Part shown: piece by piece, positions 10,978 to 22,355 of the stretch | Layout: each line of letters opens with the position of its first letter | Position numbering within the stretch: position 1 is the stretch's first letter | Source: Effrenium voratum | Taxonomy: Eukaryota; Sar; Dinophyceae; Suessiales; Symbiodiniaceae | Length of the DNA: 64,000 nt | Direction of reading: 5' to 3' | NCBI GenBank assembly: GCA_963377175.1 | Contig: CAUJNA010000502.1 | Location: 486,501-550,500, forward strand | Made by a program: the position numbers and the translations under genes | Notes under the pieces: generated by a model | The model's database searches: none | What the model was told of the DNA's origin: nothing | Seen by the model: the letters and a program-made list of their open reading frames with translations, nothing else

Positions 10978-13257
10978 CCCAAGTGAAATAAGAGGAAACC
11001 ACCAAATTGTTCCGACCTTACGGGTTCCAGTCAGAAGCTGCTTGGTGGTTTCCGGGGACAGACTTTAGAGAAATGGGGCCGGTCTCAAGGAGACTTGACC
11101 TTCGCAACCTTTGAGGGCTATCAGTATCACACATTGCTATAAACCCAGCTCACTCATGGCTCCCATGTTGACTTGTGGATTCCCTGTTCTGTTGCTTGGA
11201 GAGTACTCGCCTCAAAAAGATGTTCAAACAATCAAGAGATCAAACATAGTTGCCCGCAAGTAGCTTCCAAGGGAGTGATCGGGGCATGAACATGAAAATA
11301 CCCATCAGCCCTTTGCTCGAAAGAAACACCAGACCCTTTTCCAGCATGGCCAACTTGGTCACCTGTTCTGGTTGTCTTCCTGAAGTGGATCCCCCTTGAA
11401 ACTATCCGTTCAGGTACTCCCACAATTTGAGGACACGGGCTGAATTGTGAACTTCTCTCCGAGAACGGACAACATGTTTGGGTCCAACAAGGCCTGCTTG
11501 ATCAGCCGGCATCGAGCCAAGCAGTGCTTCTCACTTGCCAGAACCGCAATCTACTCTGCACCGTTCCAAATTTGGATTGCCGAAGCGAATTCAAAACGGC
11601 TCATCTGGCGGGACCTTAACTGAAAATGACGGCCAAAAAGGGTAAAAGGTTGGCTTTGGACCACTGAGGGTGCCTCGGTGCACTCTGATTGACAAACCTC
11701 CCGCCATTCATTTAGAGACAAACCTATGCTGTGATTCCTCACTAAACAGTTGTACCATGCCTTCCACTGGTTTGAACATCCACTGCCCCCAAGCGAAAAT
11801 CGGACACTGAGTGGCACTGGATCCCGCACCTCATGTCCAAAATCGCCCAGGGGAAGCCGCCGCGGGCGGTTGCACGGCCAGGTGGCAGGTGTTTTTTGCT
11901 ATGTGGCTCTTAACGCTACTTCCCCATTGAATTCTCCGCCATATACTACGGCCACCACTCGCCGGTGGCCTGACGAACACGCAGGGAGTCCTGGTTTGGG
12001 CTATTTTCTAAGAAGACTCTCTTGAGGGTTCCACGCGGAAGGCATGCGAATGTAGCTAGGATCTGGCTACGAGGTGCGGTTGCGGGGGGAACCCTTCTAT
12101 TTTGGTTGTCTAACAGCTGCAGTCATCCCCAACCTCAAGGAACTTTAGAGTTGAGCAGAGAAGGGCCGATGGCATGTCTAGCCCCAAACCCCTTTTGGCA
12201 GTCACCTCATCAGGGGCTAAACAAAAAACATGAAGATCATTCGCATGGTCTTTGCCCCCCTGCCCAAAAACTGTTGCTCCCGCAATCGCTGCGGTTGGTA
12301 AAAGTACTTGTTCAATTTGTTTCTGATTGATGGGACATTGCCAGCAGTTTTGTTTCCCAAGATCTTGAGACCGCTATGAGCCACACCCTTTCTGGAAGCC
12401 CAGTTGAGTGGGGGTTGGTCTTCAATCCCATCATCCACTGTTAGTCAGACTTCTGCTTGATCGGCTGACATGGGTGTCTCCTGAGATGGGGAACCTCTTT
12501 TTGTCTGGCCAATGACGTACTGTGACAGGTGTTGCTCCCTGGTTTGACATGTGCCCATGGCAAGACATCCTCATCTTTAGATGGTTTTGGGACACCGGGA
12601 CGACAGTTATTCTAAGAAACCCTCAAAATGCAGTACCACTTTTATGGACCCAGTGCCTGCTGCATCCTCCGAAGGGTGGGTCAAGAAGCCGCCCATTGCA
12701 TTCAATGGCCCCCGTGTTTCCTTCGCATTTCCGACCTCCTATTACCAATTTGGGTGTGTCTTTCTTTTGGGGGGTGTGACCTTTTGAGGGTTGGGTTAAA
12801 GGGAAATTGAAGGAAAACTGAGGGTTCCCCACGAGACAGACCCACCTGCTGGACCCAACAAGGCAAAACACGGGGTCAGTCGATATCCAGCGCTCCAAAA
12901 CATGAACAGTCCCTGGCTTGGCTGACCCATTTAACCTCAAGCTGATCCTTCTGCCGTCGCTTCTTTTGCTCTCTCCCATCAGCTAGCTCAGCAAAATGTC
13001 AGCGTGCTTGGAATCGAGCGGACTTATGTTCAACAGGTCAACAATTGATACGCTTGAACTTTCCCCATGCTTCCGGGCAAGACATTATAGCAGGTAGCCA
13101 GGGGAAACCGTTTACAAACTAAAGGACATTCCTGGCAGCCTACTGTAATGGCTGGAGCCTCGAAGCCTGGGTTTTGCAACCAAATCCGCTGACTGGCGAG
13201 AGGGAGACTGGGCCTAGTCCATGCCAAAGCCGAGCTTCAGCACAGCTCCGATTCGAG
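10978..13257. other. Mostly unannotated stretch
   Basis: Moderate-GC sequence. Only one short island is separately annotated (11,833-11,881). A 92-codon minus-strand frame at 11,551-11,829 shows no motif. I see nothing else. Confidence 0.4.
11833..11881 (+). CDS. Possible first coding exon
   Basis: An ATG opens MSKIAQGKPPRAVARP and the exon could leave through CAG|GTGGCA in phase 1. The basic, Ala/Arg-rich start would fit an N-terminus. It rests only on a GC-rich island with a plausible donor, and no downstream exon can be linked to it. Confidence 0.22.
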
Positions 13258-13347
13258 GAAATCCGGCGCCTCGACGTGACCTCAGCTCGAAATCGCCGAA
13301 CGCGCCGAAAAAGAAATCCCATCGAAGTCATCGAAGTCACTGAAGTG
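13258..13347 (+). CDS. Candidate exon with basic cluster
   Basis: Flanked by acceptor TTCGAG and donor GTG|GTAGAT, both phase 0, giving exactly 30 codons. The peptide contains EIRRLDVTSARNRRTRRKRN followed by PIEVIEVTEV: a basic, nuclear-localisation-like cluster and then an acidic beta-prone end. Alternative plus frames exist but look less natural. No family is recognised. Confidence 0.4.
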
Positions 13348-15395
13348 GTAGATACTAAAGGGAAACAACCCGTTTCTGAGTGTCACCCCGGAAGCAGTCA
13401 AAATTATGTGCCCAGAGCACCCTCATGAGGTCGCAACGCCCTTTGTGAGGTCATAACAGCTTTTCCAACCGGAAAGGCCACTCATTCCGTAGCCTCGAAA
13501 ACGCGAGTGGGGCTTTCTGCCGGGCCATGTGTGGCCGTGCTTTTCGCCGCGTGCTATGGCAGAGTTGGCCAAAGGAAGCGGACTCGATGTGTTCTTCCGG
13601 CTGAAAAGAACCCAACGGCGGGCTCCAAAAGCCCAAAGAGAAATGAGCGAGGGATATGGTGCAAGACATGTGTGAGTCTTTTGGTTGAGGGAATCCAAGG
13701 GAAACACCCCAATTTCTACTGTTGCGGGTATATAATCTTAAACCACTCACCAACCCTACAATCGCATCGGGGATGTATAAACCCCTGTCTATACTGGGGG
13801 AAAAAGAAAAAAAACTACCCACTGGTGCCGATCGGCATGGACAAACTCGTCCATGCACCTTCGTGAGCTGCTGGTTAGCCAAGCAGTTTGATGGTTTGGG
13901 CCGTATCTAGATGTCCGGCACACTTAACTAAGTCAAACAAATGATTTGGTTGATTTGACAAGACTACGTTCCCTTAGCATGCTAACATGGCTACGGGGCA
14001 GTCTCAAGTTTGGACTCTCCAGCAACAAGTAAATAATAAAAGTTTTGCTTGGGCTGCCGCTGAAAACAACCCCAGGTACCAACTCCGACAAAGACACACC
14101 TATAAGCCTATAAGCCTATAAGCCTGTAAAGCCTAATCACTTGACGTGTGTCGAACCAGCTTTCCACTGTTGGCCCGTGGCCTGGTTGAAGGAATGTTCA
14201 GAGGGTTGTCCCAAAACTGGGAACCCCGTTATGCTTGGGTTGACACTTCGATAAAATACCCGTGTGTCAATTCAAATCTCCAAAATCAACCAACCCCAAC
14301 TGGCGAAGTCCTTCGCCACAAGCCACGTTTTGGGCTTAGAAGAAAGGAAAGGATAAGACAGAACTGGAGAATCCCGGTGGTCTCCCTTCCCAGTCGGAGC
14401 TCCCCCCCCTTTTCGGTGGAGCTCCCCCCTTTACCCAAAGAAATTGTGTGCCAGAAGAGGGGGCAAGGCGAAATACAGGAGTCCTTATATGTTCCCTTTG
14501 AACACCCCACGAAACGTGGGTTCTCAACTAAGCTTCGCTCAAACAATGATGTGCGCCCCGTACTAACTTACGTACATGAAACACCACGAAAGGAGCTTCC
14601 TCTTTCAATGCGGGTTTGGTAGGTTCTGCAGTGAAACACCCACACCCACAAAACCACAGGCCCTGGCACAGTTGAAGGCCCGGGGCTGTGTGTAGAATGA
14701 CTCCAGCTTTTGGGTTGCCAAGCTCCAATGTCTCCATTCCGTTTCAGCGGCGCCCAACCCCCCACTGGCAGATCAGCCTTTTCTTTTTGTAGGTTGCCTT
14801 AAAGGGCTCGAGAAATGCGAAAGCAGAATCCCAGGTTTGCAAAAACTTGCACGAACTTGGTCTTCCAACAAAACAACTTGCAAAGATGCCTACTCAACAG
14901 GTATTTGCGTGCGCCCGGTGACTTTGGTTCTAGGCCATACAATAAGGCAGCTCACATGCAAATACACACATGCAGACCTCAGGCGTCAGCCCAAACTCCG
15001 ATCCAAGAAGCAAGCTGAAAACGGATCTCTGGACAATTTGCCCAGTGCCTTCTTCTTGTGGGGCAGGCGAACTTGGAGATGTTCCTGAAGCTTTCTATGA
15101 AGCATAGGTGTCCATAGGTTGAAAACAGGTGGATTCCGCTGGTATTAGCTTGGTTCCATTGGACCTGTTACCAACTTCTTAGGGGCCATTCTACACGAGG
15201 GCGTTTTTGCTATACGCCGAAAAAACACGGACAAGCGAGGGACCTTCAGCACGGGGGTTACTCTTTAGCCCCTAATTTGATTAACCTGTTGAATGGGTTC
15301 TAACAAATGGGTAGGATGAAACACACACACACAGTTGTCCTTTGGTGCAAGCTGGAACCCGTTTGTTTGAACTCGTTTAGGGTCAGGGGAATGAG
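13348..15395. other. No supported gene
   Basis: A GC-rich patch at 13,480-13,680 is open in all plus frames and cannot be resolved. A short 10-bp tandem TATAAGCC(T/C) repeat lies at 14,100-14,130. Otherwise moderate-GC sequence. Confidence 0.4.
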
Positions 15396-15462
15396 GTTAT
15401 GCACCTCTTTGCCCAAATCCTCCGCCCTGAATCCCATCCGCTTAGGTCGCCGCGGGCTCATC
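15396..15462 (+). CDS. Candidate exon with canonical GTAAGT donor
   Basis: After a GAG acceptor the plus strand reads VMHLFAQILRPESHPLRSPR and leaves through ATC|GTAAGT in phase 1. The island is also open on the minus strand, with RRPKRMGFRAEDLGKEVHN. The strand is therefore open to doubt; the full donor match favours plus. Confidence 0.3.
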
Positions 15463-16095
15463 GTAAGTGCACTCGACCGCGGGGGGCTGCTTGGAACCGA
15501 GTTTGCCCCCGCCCCCACAGCCACCGAAGAAACCTGAAAGCTCCTTGACAGTCAGCCTTTGGGCGCTTGAAGCTAAAAGCTCCTTAAAACAGGGTTCCTT
15601 GCACTGTACACCTGAACATTGCCTTGTAAATGGTGGTGTCCCTTTGTTTTGGGTGGAAAAAGCCGTGTTTCAATTGGGCAGCATGTATCTTTTAAGGAGC
15701 CCTGTTAAAACCTTGAAGCTAAAACCAGGCTTGGACGCTTCATGCGTTCAGCCAAGCAAGTGGTTAGAAACCTATGCTATCACTCCCACTTTCAACTGGG
15801 ATATCTCCACTTGGGGACTTACGAGCAGACTCTACTCGCCTACCTTGCCCCAACACCAAATCACATGTGGAGAAAAACTCTCTCTGTGATGCCAAAGTGG
15901 GCCACCTTTTTCACCCTGAATTGGTTTTACCCTTGCTATCACAGAAACTGGCCACCGCACGCCAGCAATGTTCAACGACCACGCTGCCAACAACTTTCCA
16001 GAGAACGGGGGGCAACAACTGCCCCATAAACTCGGCAAAAGCCAGGGTTGGAAGAGAATGAATAAAGACGTGTGGCATCCTGAGGGGCTGTCCAG

Positions 16096-16233
16096 CACAG
16101 CACTCCCCGCGGCATTACTCGCGCCAGCGATGAGTCCAAGCGCGGCATCGCCCACACCACCGACACGAGAGTCGACTTGACTCTCCAAATCCGCCTCACA
16201 CACTCAAAGCTCTTGGAACTATTCAGGCGCTAA
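16096..16233 (+). CDS. Exon of a plus-strand gene of unknown function
   Basis: Acceptor GTCCAG, then 45 codons in phase 0 to a TAA. The peptide begins HSTPRGITRASDESKRGIAH and continues TTDTRVDLTLQIRLTHSKLL. It is mixed, charged and non-repetitive, as in a folded or linker region. It may be a terminal exon, or it may splice out through a GC donor before the stop. The other frames are clearly less protein-like. Confidence 0.5.
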   Translation, partial: HSTPRGITRASDESKRGIAHTTDTRVDLTLQIRLTHSKLLELFRR

Positions 16234-16709
16234 CTTCCCAAATTCAGAGGAGACTTTCCAAAGAAGCGCTCCGGGGGAAACGAAGTCTATTGCAGGGGCA
16301 TGCAGTACAGGCTTTACGCCCCCAGCAACCTTCTCTGAAGAAGATGCCAAGACAGCAACTTGGGTTCTTTGTGGACACCCCCGAAATATACGGCTAACAA
16401 TCAACATGAAGCCCTGCAATGGGTGATAGGTTATAGGAAGGCAGAAATCCGTCGTGGGGCAGCTCGCCTTCGGTTACAGGAAACTCCACACTTCAACACC
16501 TGTTGCTTGACCAACCATCGTTGGGTCTCAGAAAGTCGGGGTCTTGAAAATCATCTTGCAACCAGCGAGCCGACCCCAAAAGGCATGTAAAAACCAGAGA
16601 GTTCGGTCTCAAAAGGGCGAGGGAATCCTGAGCTTGGGCTTTCTGCATCGCAAAAGGCGGATCTCCGGGATTTCCGGTGAGCCAACTATGAGTTACTCAA
16701 AGGACCCAG

Positions 16710-16829
16710 GGAAAAGACGCTCAACCTTTCGCGGTGACCAAAGCGGCCGAAAAGCTTTGGGAAGGGAAGCTCAATGGACCTGTGAGGTTATCCCGAAACC
16801 TGAAGGTCGATGCGCGGGCAAAGATGTAG
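16710..16829 (+). CDS. Exon of a plus-strand gene of unknown function
   Basis: Acceptor ACCCAG, then 39 codons in phase 0 to a TAG. The peptide starts GKDAQPFAVTKAAEKLWEGK and continues LNGPVRLSRNLKVDARAKM. It has helix-like, alternating composition and no family that I recognise. The stop may be bypassed by an earlier GC or GA donor. It lies 150 bp before the next exon candidate. Confidence 0.5.
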   Translation, partial: GKDAQPFAVTKAAEKLWEGKLNGPVRLSRNLKVDARAKM

Positions 16830-16978
16830 CCCGCTTTCACCGGACCCGCATTTTCCAACCCCGCCTGTCTTTTGACTCTGCACCCTCCTGGTTTTGGGGT
16901 CCCAAAAAGGTGGTCGGGGCTCAAAAAACACTGGCTCCCTCGTCCCTCCCCTAGGCCAGCTAGATCTAGCTTGCGCAG

Positions 16979-17112
16979 AAATCAAAAAGTCTTTCGCTTC
17001 TGTTGAGTCGGTGGCGAGAGAGTGGACCGCGCTCGCGAGGCAAGCGCTTCAGAGATGGAGGAGGTCAAAGCAAAGGTTCAAGGAGCATACGACAATTGCC
17101 CAAATAATCAGA
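16979..17112 (+). CDS. Exon, basic helical segment, unknown protein
   Basis: Acceptor TGCGCAG and donor AGA|GTGAGT are both good. The 134-nt exon enters in phase 1 and leaves in phase 0. The peptide includes IKKSFASVESVAREWTALAR and QALQRWRRSKQRFKEHTTIA, a strongly basic amphipathic helix. I recognise no domain. It is the best single exon of the plus-strand set. Confidence 0.55.
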
Positions 17113-17190
17113 GTGAGTTGCGGGGAATTCCAAATCCAAATGACATCGTGAAGTTTCGGTACTAAGCTCTTTACATTGGGAGCTTCAGAG

Positions 17191-17330
17191 CTTTGCTCGC
17201 GAGTAAAGGTGTTGACTGGGAGCATCTGCGCTTTGTTTGATAGCTTCGATGTGCTGCGCTGCCAGTTGCTCCCCTTCCTCATCGCGGAACCAAGCCCAGA
17301 CAAAGACACTGAAATATACCTTGAGGGGAC
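17191..17330 (+). CDS. Probable next exon of the same gene
   Basis: Acceptor TTCAGAG in phase 0 continues the frame of the exon ending at 17,112, across a 78-nt intron. It reads LCSRVKVLTGSICALFDSFD and then VLRCQLLPFLIAEPSPDKD, a hydrophobic helix followed by a charged turn. The 3' end is not fixed. A minus-strand frame reading DEEGEQLAAQHIEAIKQS to a stop competes here, so confidence is moderate. Confidence 0.35.
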
Positions 17331-19112
17331 CAAGAGGGGTGATATGAGCCACGGTCAATACCTATTCTGTTGCCTTCCCAACTGACATAGGATTTTGGTG
17401 AGCCCCCGGCCCTGTGGCAATTTGGTGAGCAGACCCTTTGCTGCTGTCATAACAGTAGAGAAATCCTGGACGAGTCATAGGTCATGGAACCCCGCCCCCA
17501 GGAAATTGTTTAGTTTCCCCTAGAGACAACTGGCCCCACGGGTCCCAAGGATCAAGGCCCTTCCAGTTTCTGGCGTTGGTTTTGTGGCAGCCTTTTGGGT
17601 GGCCAAAGTGCCCGATTCCAATGACTCCAGTAGCCCAAAAGTCAGTTGTCCGCAACCATCATGGGGCCTGGGGAAGGGAGGGGAGGGGGCAGGGAGCCCA
17701 AATTAGCTCTTGTTAAGAGGCCCCCCCCAGGCTCTGTGATACCATGATTTGGCTGTTCATCAACAAAATCAGAGACAAGTTGTCACAGCTTCGCGCTCTG
17801 AAGTGCCGCGCACCTTCCGCGTCCCCCTCGTCCTTCTCGGACGAGGCTTCCCTACTGGTGGCTTGGATTCGTTTGGATTGGGTGTCTTACCATTCGGCCA
17901 ATGTGCTCAAATCAAGTCTCCGAGAAGAACCTGAAGTTCCCAAGCCACCAAATCCAAATCACCAATGGAGGGGAAAACCTGGCAGGGGAGTTTTCGCCTA
18001 CTAAAAAAAGCGGGGGTGCGCATTCCGGCTGGGGTCCTGAACCGACTGGAAAGGCGTGGGTGGCTTGACGGCAGGGATGGTAGGACCCTACTGTAACGGG
18101 GGAAGAGAGCGGCAGTGAGGCCCCAAGTTCCATTTATTGACAGTAGCCCTCAGCTGGTTCAACGAAACATGCCTCAACGCAGTTTTTGAACTCTTCCCCA
18201 CCAAGTGAAAAGTGGAGTCATGTTGCTTGTCCCGGGCTTCTTTTCCTTCCACTCCATCTTAGAGAGCCTCCCCATAAAAGGTAGTGTTGATTCTTGGTGT
18301 CTCTTTCAACCAATCTGAAAAGCGTGCCCTGCAAAATACAATATGAGTCTGAGATAGGTGTTTTTTAGGAAACCTGGCATTTGGAGCTTGCATAAAAGAT
18401 GATTGGCGAGTGGGAGCTCTGAACCAGCACCGGGCTTTTGTGGATGACGTCGGAAAGCCCGGGGGGGGGGGGGGGGACAAAGCAAAGATTTGGCCATGTT
18501 TGTTTGGAGGAAACCTTCAGGGAGAAGCCAAAGAGAAGCCACCCTTCTTGGTTCTTCATACCGAATGAGACAGATTTTGTCATACCCGTTAACCCTACAG
18601 CCAGCTGAAGGGATTCAGCCTGGTGCATCTACTTTCATTGTCACCTCCGAATTCTGCGCTGCAGATCACAACGACCCCAAACGAAAAAGCAAGAGTAGCC
18701 TACCTTCAGCGGATTGCCATGGGAAACAAACACCCTTCTTGTTGGTGCTTGATCCTAAAGTTCCCTCCTCCTACTGTAAAAAAAGTGAAACAAGGGAAGC
18801 AACCCACTGTAGCTGTGAGGGTGAGGGAGACTGCGAGAAGCCACTTCAGGCGCTATTCAGGGGGTGGTTCAGCGGTGGGTTCCACCAGCGTGAAATATCA
18901 TTCTATATTCTTATTCGAGACTTGCACAAAAGAGGGGAGAGGCTGAACGCTTCACTTGGGATCTTTCTTTCCAAACCAGCAGACTCCAAGGTTGAAGGGA
19001 CGCAATTGGTTGAAAACTGAACGGCTGAAGCGAGCGAATGGGATCCTGGTTTCCATGGAGGAGATACGAATCCCTCGAATTTTTCTGCGGATCGGATCGG
19101 ATCGGGCCCCAG
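17331..19112. other. No confidently placed exon
   Basis: Presumed intron if the plus-strand islands are one gene. A small island at 17,805-17,865 (plus: Ser-rich CRAPSASPSSFSDEASLL; minus: EASSEKDEGDAEGARHF) is open on both strands and cannot be assigned. A run of 14 G lies near 18,462-18,475. Confidence 0.35.
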
Positions 19113-19249
19113 GGTGCGGCTTCGAACGAACTCGAGAACCTGCCAGGGGCAGGGCTAGACGTCTTGGCCCCTACGGACGTGGGAAGCATTCAAATCGGCA
19201 CCGGCCAAAAGACTCGGCTTGGCAAACTGTCCAAACCGCAGTTGTCAAG
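19113..19249 (+). CDS. Exon of the plus-strand gene, unknown function
   Basis: Acceptor GCCCCAG in phase 0 and donor AAG|GTGACT in phase 2. The peptide includes GAASNELENLPGAGLDVLAP and TDVGSIQIGTGQKTRLGKLS. It resembles an acidic loop followed by a beta-rich segment. If not spliced it would end at a TGA just past the donor. Confidence 0.5.
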
Positions 19250-19510
19250 GTGACTTCATATACTTCGGAGCCATAGCATGGGGAGCCGTTCGCTATTGGC
19301 GACTACTAGGGACCATTGGGGCATATTGGCGCCATTCAGGAACATTATGGGCCAGAATCTTCCAATGGCTTTTCTTGCTAAGCAGTGCTAGATCCCAGGT
19401 TGTTTGCCCATTCACGGAAAAGCCATGTCCCTGGAAAGAATGGGGAATTTCGGCCAATAGAAGAACACATGTGCCTGAATCCGCGATGTGGGAAACTGTT
19501 GCAACCCCAG

Positions 19511-19564
19511 CTCTCGTCCGGGGAGCTTAATCGCGCAGCTTATTCTCCCGCAGATTCGCATGGA
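19511..19564 (+). CDS. Probable short exon following 19,249
   Basis: Entered after ACCCCAG with one base that completes the phase-2 codon left by the previous exon. It reads SRPGSLIAQLILPQIRM and could leave by a GC donor (GA|GCCC). The matching phase supports linkage. Another plus frame (LSSGELNRAAYSPADSHGA) is also open. Confidence 0.33.
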
Positions 19565-20265
19565 GCCCTAAAGCACTCCAATTTGAACAGAATGTTATTT
19601 AACAGGACTCCTTTTGAGGCACAGGACACCCTGAAAAAGCCAACCACCAGAAAAGCAGCAGACAAGGTTCCCCCTGAAGCCAAGAGGATCCTTGGCTCCA
19701 TGTTTGGGACTTTACATCTTCGCCCTTGACCAACATGAGAAGCAAACAACACGAGTAGTTGAATTCTATGTTAGGGTTGAACTTTCACCAAGGTTAAAGC
19801 GATCAACCCCGTCATTGGGATTCCAACTTTATCACAAAGTATTACATTCCCCAGCCGCACCCCTTGATCAAGCATTATATTGGCGGCTATGTCTATAATC
19901 TTGAGCCTGTCATCTAGACGGGATCAGTGTGCAGTCCTGCAGATATGCACGGAACCGCCAGCACCATGGTCTTTACAGTCATCTCTTTTTGGAAATGCCC
20001 ATCTTTTTGTTGGGCTCCTTCCGTTAAAAAGAAGAAAAAAAAGCGCGGCTTTTGGGAGACTTCTCCATGTTTTCCATGGCCGGTGCAACTTTGCTTCCGT
20101 GGCCATTCTACCAATGTGCATTGACATTAAGGGTGCGCCTTGGCTTCTCCGGGGCCGGGAACGGTCCCCGGATCCTGGACAAACAAGGGCAGGAGGGCCG
20201 GAGGGCCGGAGGGCAAGGCCGGCCAGAAAAGCGGCCAAAGGATGGCGGCTGTTTTTTTCCTGAAG

Positions 20266-20421
20266 CTAACGAAGGCTTACGTTTCAAAGTTGCTTTACTA
20301 CAAGGACTGGCGACTGCCTCCGGCAATAGATTCGCTGCCCAAGTCGATTCCGCACAGCCACAGGTTGGCTATGGAACTGAACTCGCATGCACGGGAGCAT
20401 TGGCAACATGACCCATTGCAA
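20266..20421 (+). CDS. Exon of the plus-strand gene, unknown function
   Basis: A pyrimidine tract ending in CCTGAAG precedes 52 codons in phase 0, with donor CAA|GTGTCA. The peptide includes AYVSKLLYYKDWRLPPAIDS and LPKSIPHSHRLAMELNSHAR. Aromatic and charged residues alternate as in a folded domain. I recognise no family. The GC-rich stretch just upstream (20,130-20,250) is open in all three plus frames and is not assigned. Confidence 0.5.
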
Positions 20422-20464
20422 GTGTCAAAGACTCACGGCACACACCGGCATACTATTGTATGAG

Positions 20465-20575
20465 CGCGCCGCTATGAGGCATCACTCGCTGACTCGCGAG
20501 GCGAGCATAGATCCTATGGCTGTCAAGGGCAGTCAGCCCCGATTGGCGAGCTCACCACAAAGCGGTAGATAGGAG
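20465..20575 (+). CDS. Possible short exon
   Basis: An island reading RAAMRHHSLTREASIDPMAV in phase 0 after GTATGAG, ending in a stop near 20,570 unless it leaves earlier by a GC donor (GAG|GCGAGC). Joining it to the exon ending at 20,421 needs a 43-nt intron, which is short, so the link is doubtful. Confidence 0.22.
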
Positions 20576-20624
20576 AATGCTCTGCGACCCTCTGGTAGAT
20601 AGGAGAATGCTCGCTGCCCTCTGG
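20564..20624. repeat. Two tandem 30-bp copies
   Basis: The unit GGTAGATAGGAGAATGCTC occurs twice with 30-bp spacing, each copy followed by a CCCTCTGG end. Confidence 0.85.
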
Positions 20625-21411
20625 AGGATTCCCTCATCTCGATTCCTGAGTTGGCAAAGTCTAAAAACGTCCGCCAAAAGTACAAAGTTCAGCACCTCTT
20701 ATGTGTGTGTGTGTGTGTCGGATCAGTCTGGCCCGAGTCCAGGAATCTGGGTAAGTGTGCTATGGGATTCCGCCATTGACAGCCATAGGCCAGATATTTT
20801 CCAAGTCCATCTTGGACTCCACGGCCAAAAGCATTGGCGATGGGCCCATGGAACACATGGAGCCCGCAAACGCCCCCCCCTTCCCACGTGGCCCACGGGC
20901 CATACGCCCCTTCTGTTGGCCCCCAACAAAGCTCAGGTCGAATTCTGACATTTAATCCATCACCCCCACCCAAAGAAAACTCAGTTATCCAAAAGGCAAT
21001 GTTTAAGCGGAAATCTCGAAACTTGCCTTTTTCTGGAGGTACGTGCGGCTACTGGCTACAGTACAAGAAGTTGCTCCCACATCGATAGGGTTGGTAGAGA
21101 TACCAATCTGAGATGAGCATCTTGGGAAAACACACATTTTCCCCACGGGTTGAAGATCCAAATAACCACCCCCCCCGAACCAACCCTGAACCAGCTGTAA
21201 ACCAACCCGAAACCATCCAAACCATCCAGTTCGGCATCAAAAGCCATCCGGAAGCCCGTCGCTCGGGAAAAGGGGGGCAGACCGATCCGAGATCGGTTCG
21301 AATCGCTCAGAGCCCGGGGGGCGGCCCATCCAACTCCGGGATGCCTTGGCCGAGCGAACCATCTAAGCTCTCCACGTGCGGAAGTCGGCAAACCCTCTGA
21401 TGATCTATACA

Positions 21412-21450
21412 TACATATATATATATAGCGAGAGAGAGAGAGAGCGCTAC
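21412..21450. repeat. AT and AG dinucleotide tract
   Basis: (AT)n runs into (AG)n. Similar AT tracts occur at 51,575-51,615, 55,865-55,898, 57,706-57,723, 57,964-57,978 and 63,636-63,655. Confidence 0.9.
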
Positions 21451-21458
21451 ATACATAT

Positions 21459-21520
21459 GTAAAGTAGTCATTGACCTGTCTGACACTGTGTAAAGTAATC
21501 ACTGACCTGTCTGACACTGT
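21459..21520. repeat. Two tandem 31-bp copies
   Basis: GTAAAGTAGTCATTGACCTG and the following CTGACACTGT recur at 31-bp spacing with two substitutions. Confidence 0.88.
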
Positions 21521-22247
21521 GTGTGCACAAAGGCGTATTTGTGCCTGGGTGTATATGTAAACCTGTTGGTGGAGCTTCCAACAGCTCCAATGCAAGAAAA
21601 TCACGTCTGCTTGATTTCAAACTGGTGGCTTCTTGTCAAAACTAAGATTCAGGGTCCTAGGTGTTGTTTAAACTGGCTGGCCTTTGATGTTTCCGAGACC
21701 TTCGGCCAGCACTGCCTGTACATGAAAATATGAAAACAGGTACCTTTCGAACATAGCAGTGGTGCAACCAAAACGCGCGGGTTCCACTGAGGACATGTTG
21801 TGGCAGTTTGAGCCGCCGGTTCTTCAACCGGGGTGCGTTGCTGACGGGGAAGACGACGAGCTTACCATGTTATGTTGTAGGTAGTTTACTTGGGGATCGA
21901 GTGTTTCTTCCAGGTCTTAGGTTTACTGCATATCTTTACAGATCTTTCTCCTTCCATTCTGGAAGATCGGATTGCCCAAGCCTGACTTGAACAGTCAATG
22001 TTAGGTTGGTGAATTATCCACCACCCAAGGCAGCAGAGGGTCAGACTGGCTATGCTTGCTCTTTGCCTCAAACGCCGCAGCACTTCGTGTGCTTTCCAGC
22101 TTCCAAACTGTTGCTCCCAGGCTAAACAAGAAGTGAGTGGGCACAATGCGACCACATTATCTGGTTCTGTTTCATATTTAGTCTACACCAAAACATAGTT
22201 TCGAAGGAGATCCCAGGACTTGAAAAGCCTCGCCACGAGGCAACCAG

Positions 22248-22355
22248 ATCCCACCGGATGTGACCAAGGCGATGGCAGTCTTCGAACAGGACCTTCTGCA
22301 CCGGTGTTCGCAGCCTGTCATCCTCCGTCTCCTGGCAAACAGCTCCGAATACTTC
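22248..22355 (+). CDS. Exon of the plus-strand gene, unknown function
   Basis: Acceptor CAACCAG and donor TTC|GTAGGT frame exactly 36 codons, phase 0 on both sides. The peptide reads IPPDVTKAMAVFEQDLLHRC and then SQPVILRLLANSSEYF, an amphipathic helical segment. Its phases are compatible with the exon ending at 20,421. The minus strand is partly open but has no matching splice pair. Confidence 0.52.

Noticed and set aside
17183..17310. Minus-strand terminal exon reading DEEGEQLAAQHIEAIKQS to a stop
   Set aside because: Protein-like, but the plus-strand reading has better third-position GC and a phase that joins the exon ending at 17,112. Kept only as the alternative.
21285..21315. tRNA B box (GGTTCGAATC)
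   Set aside because: No proper T stem, no A box at the expected distance and no acceptor stem.
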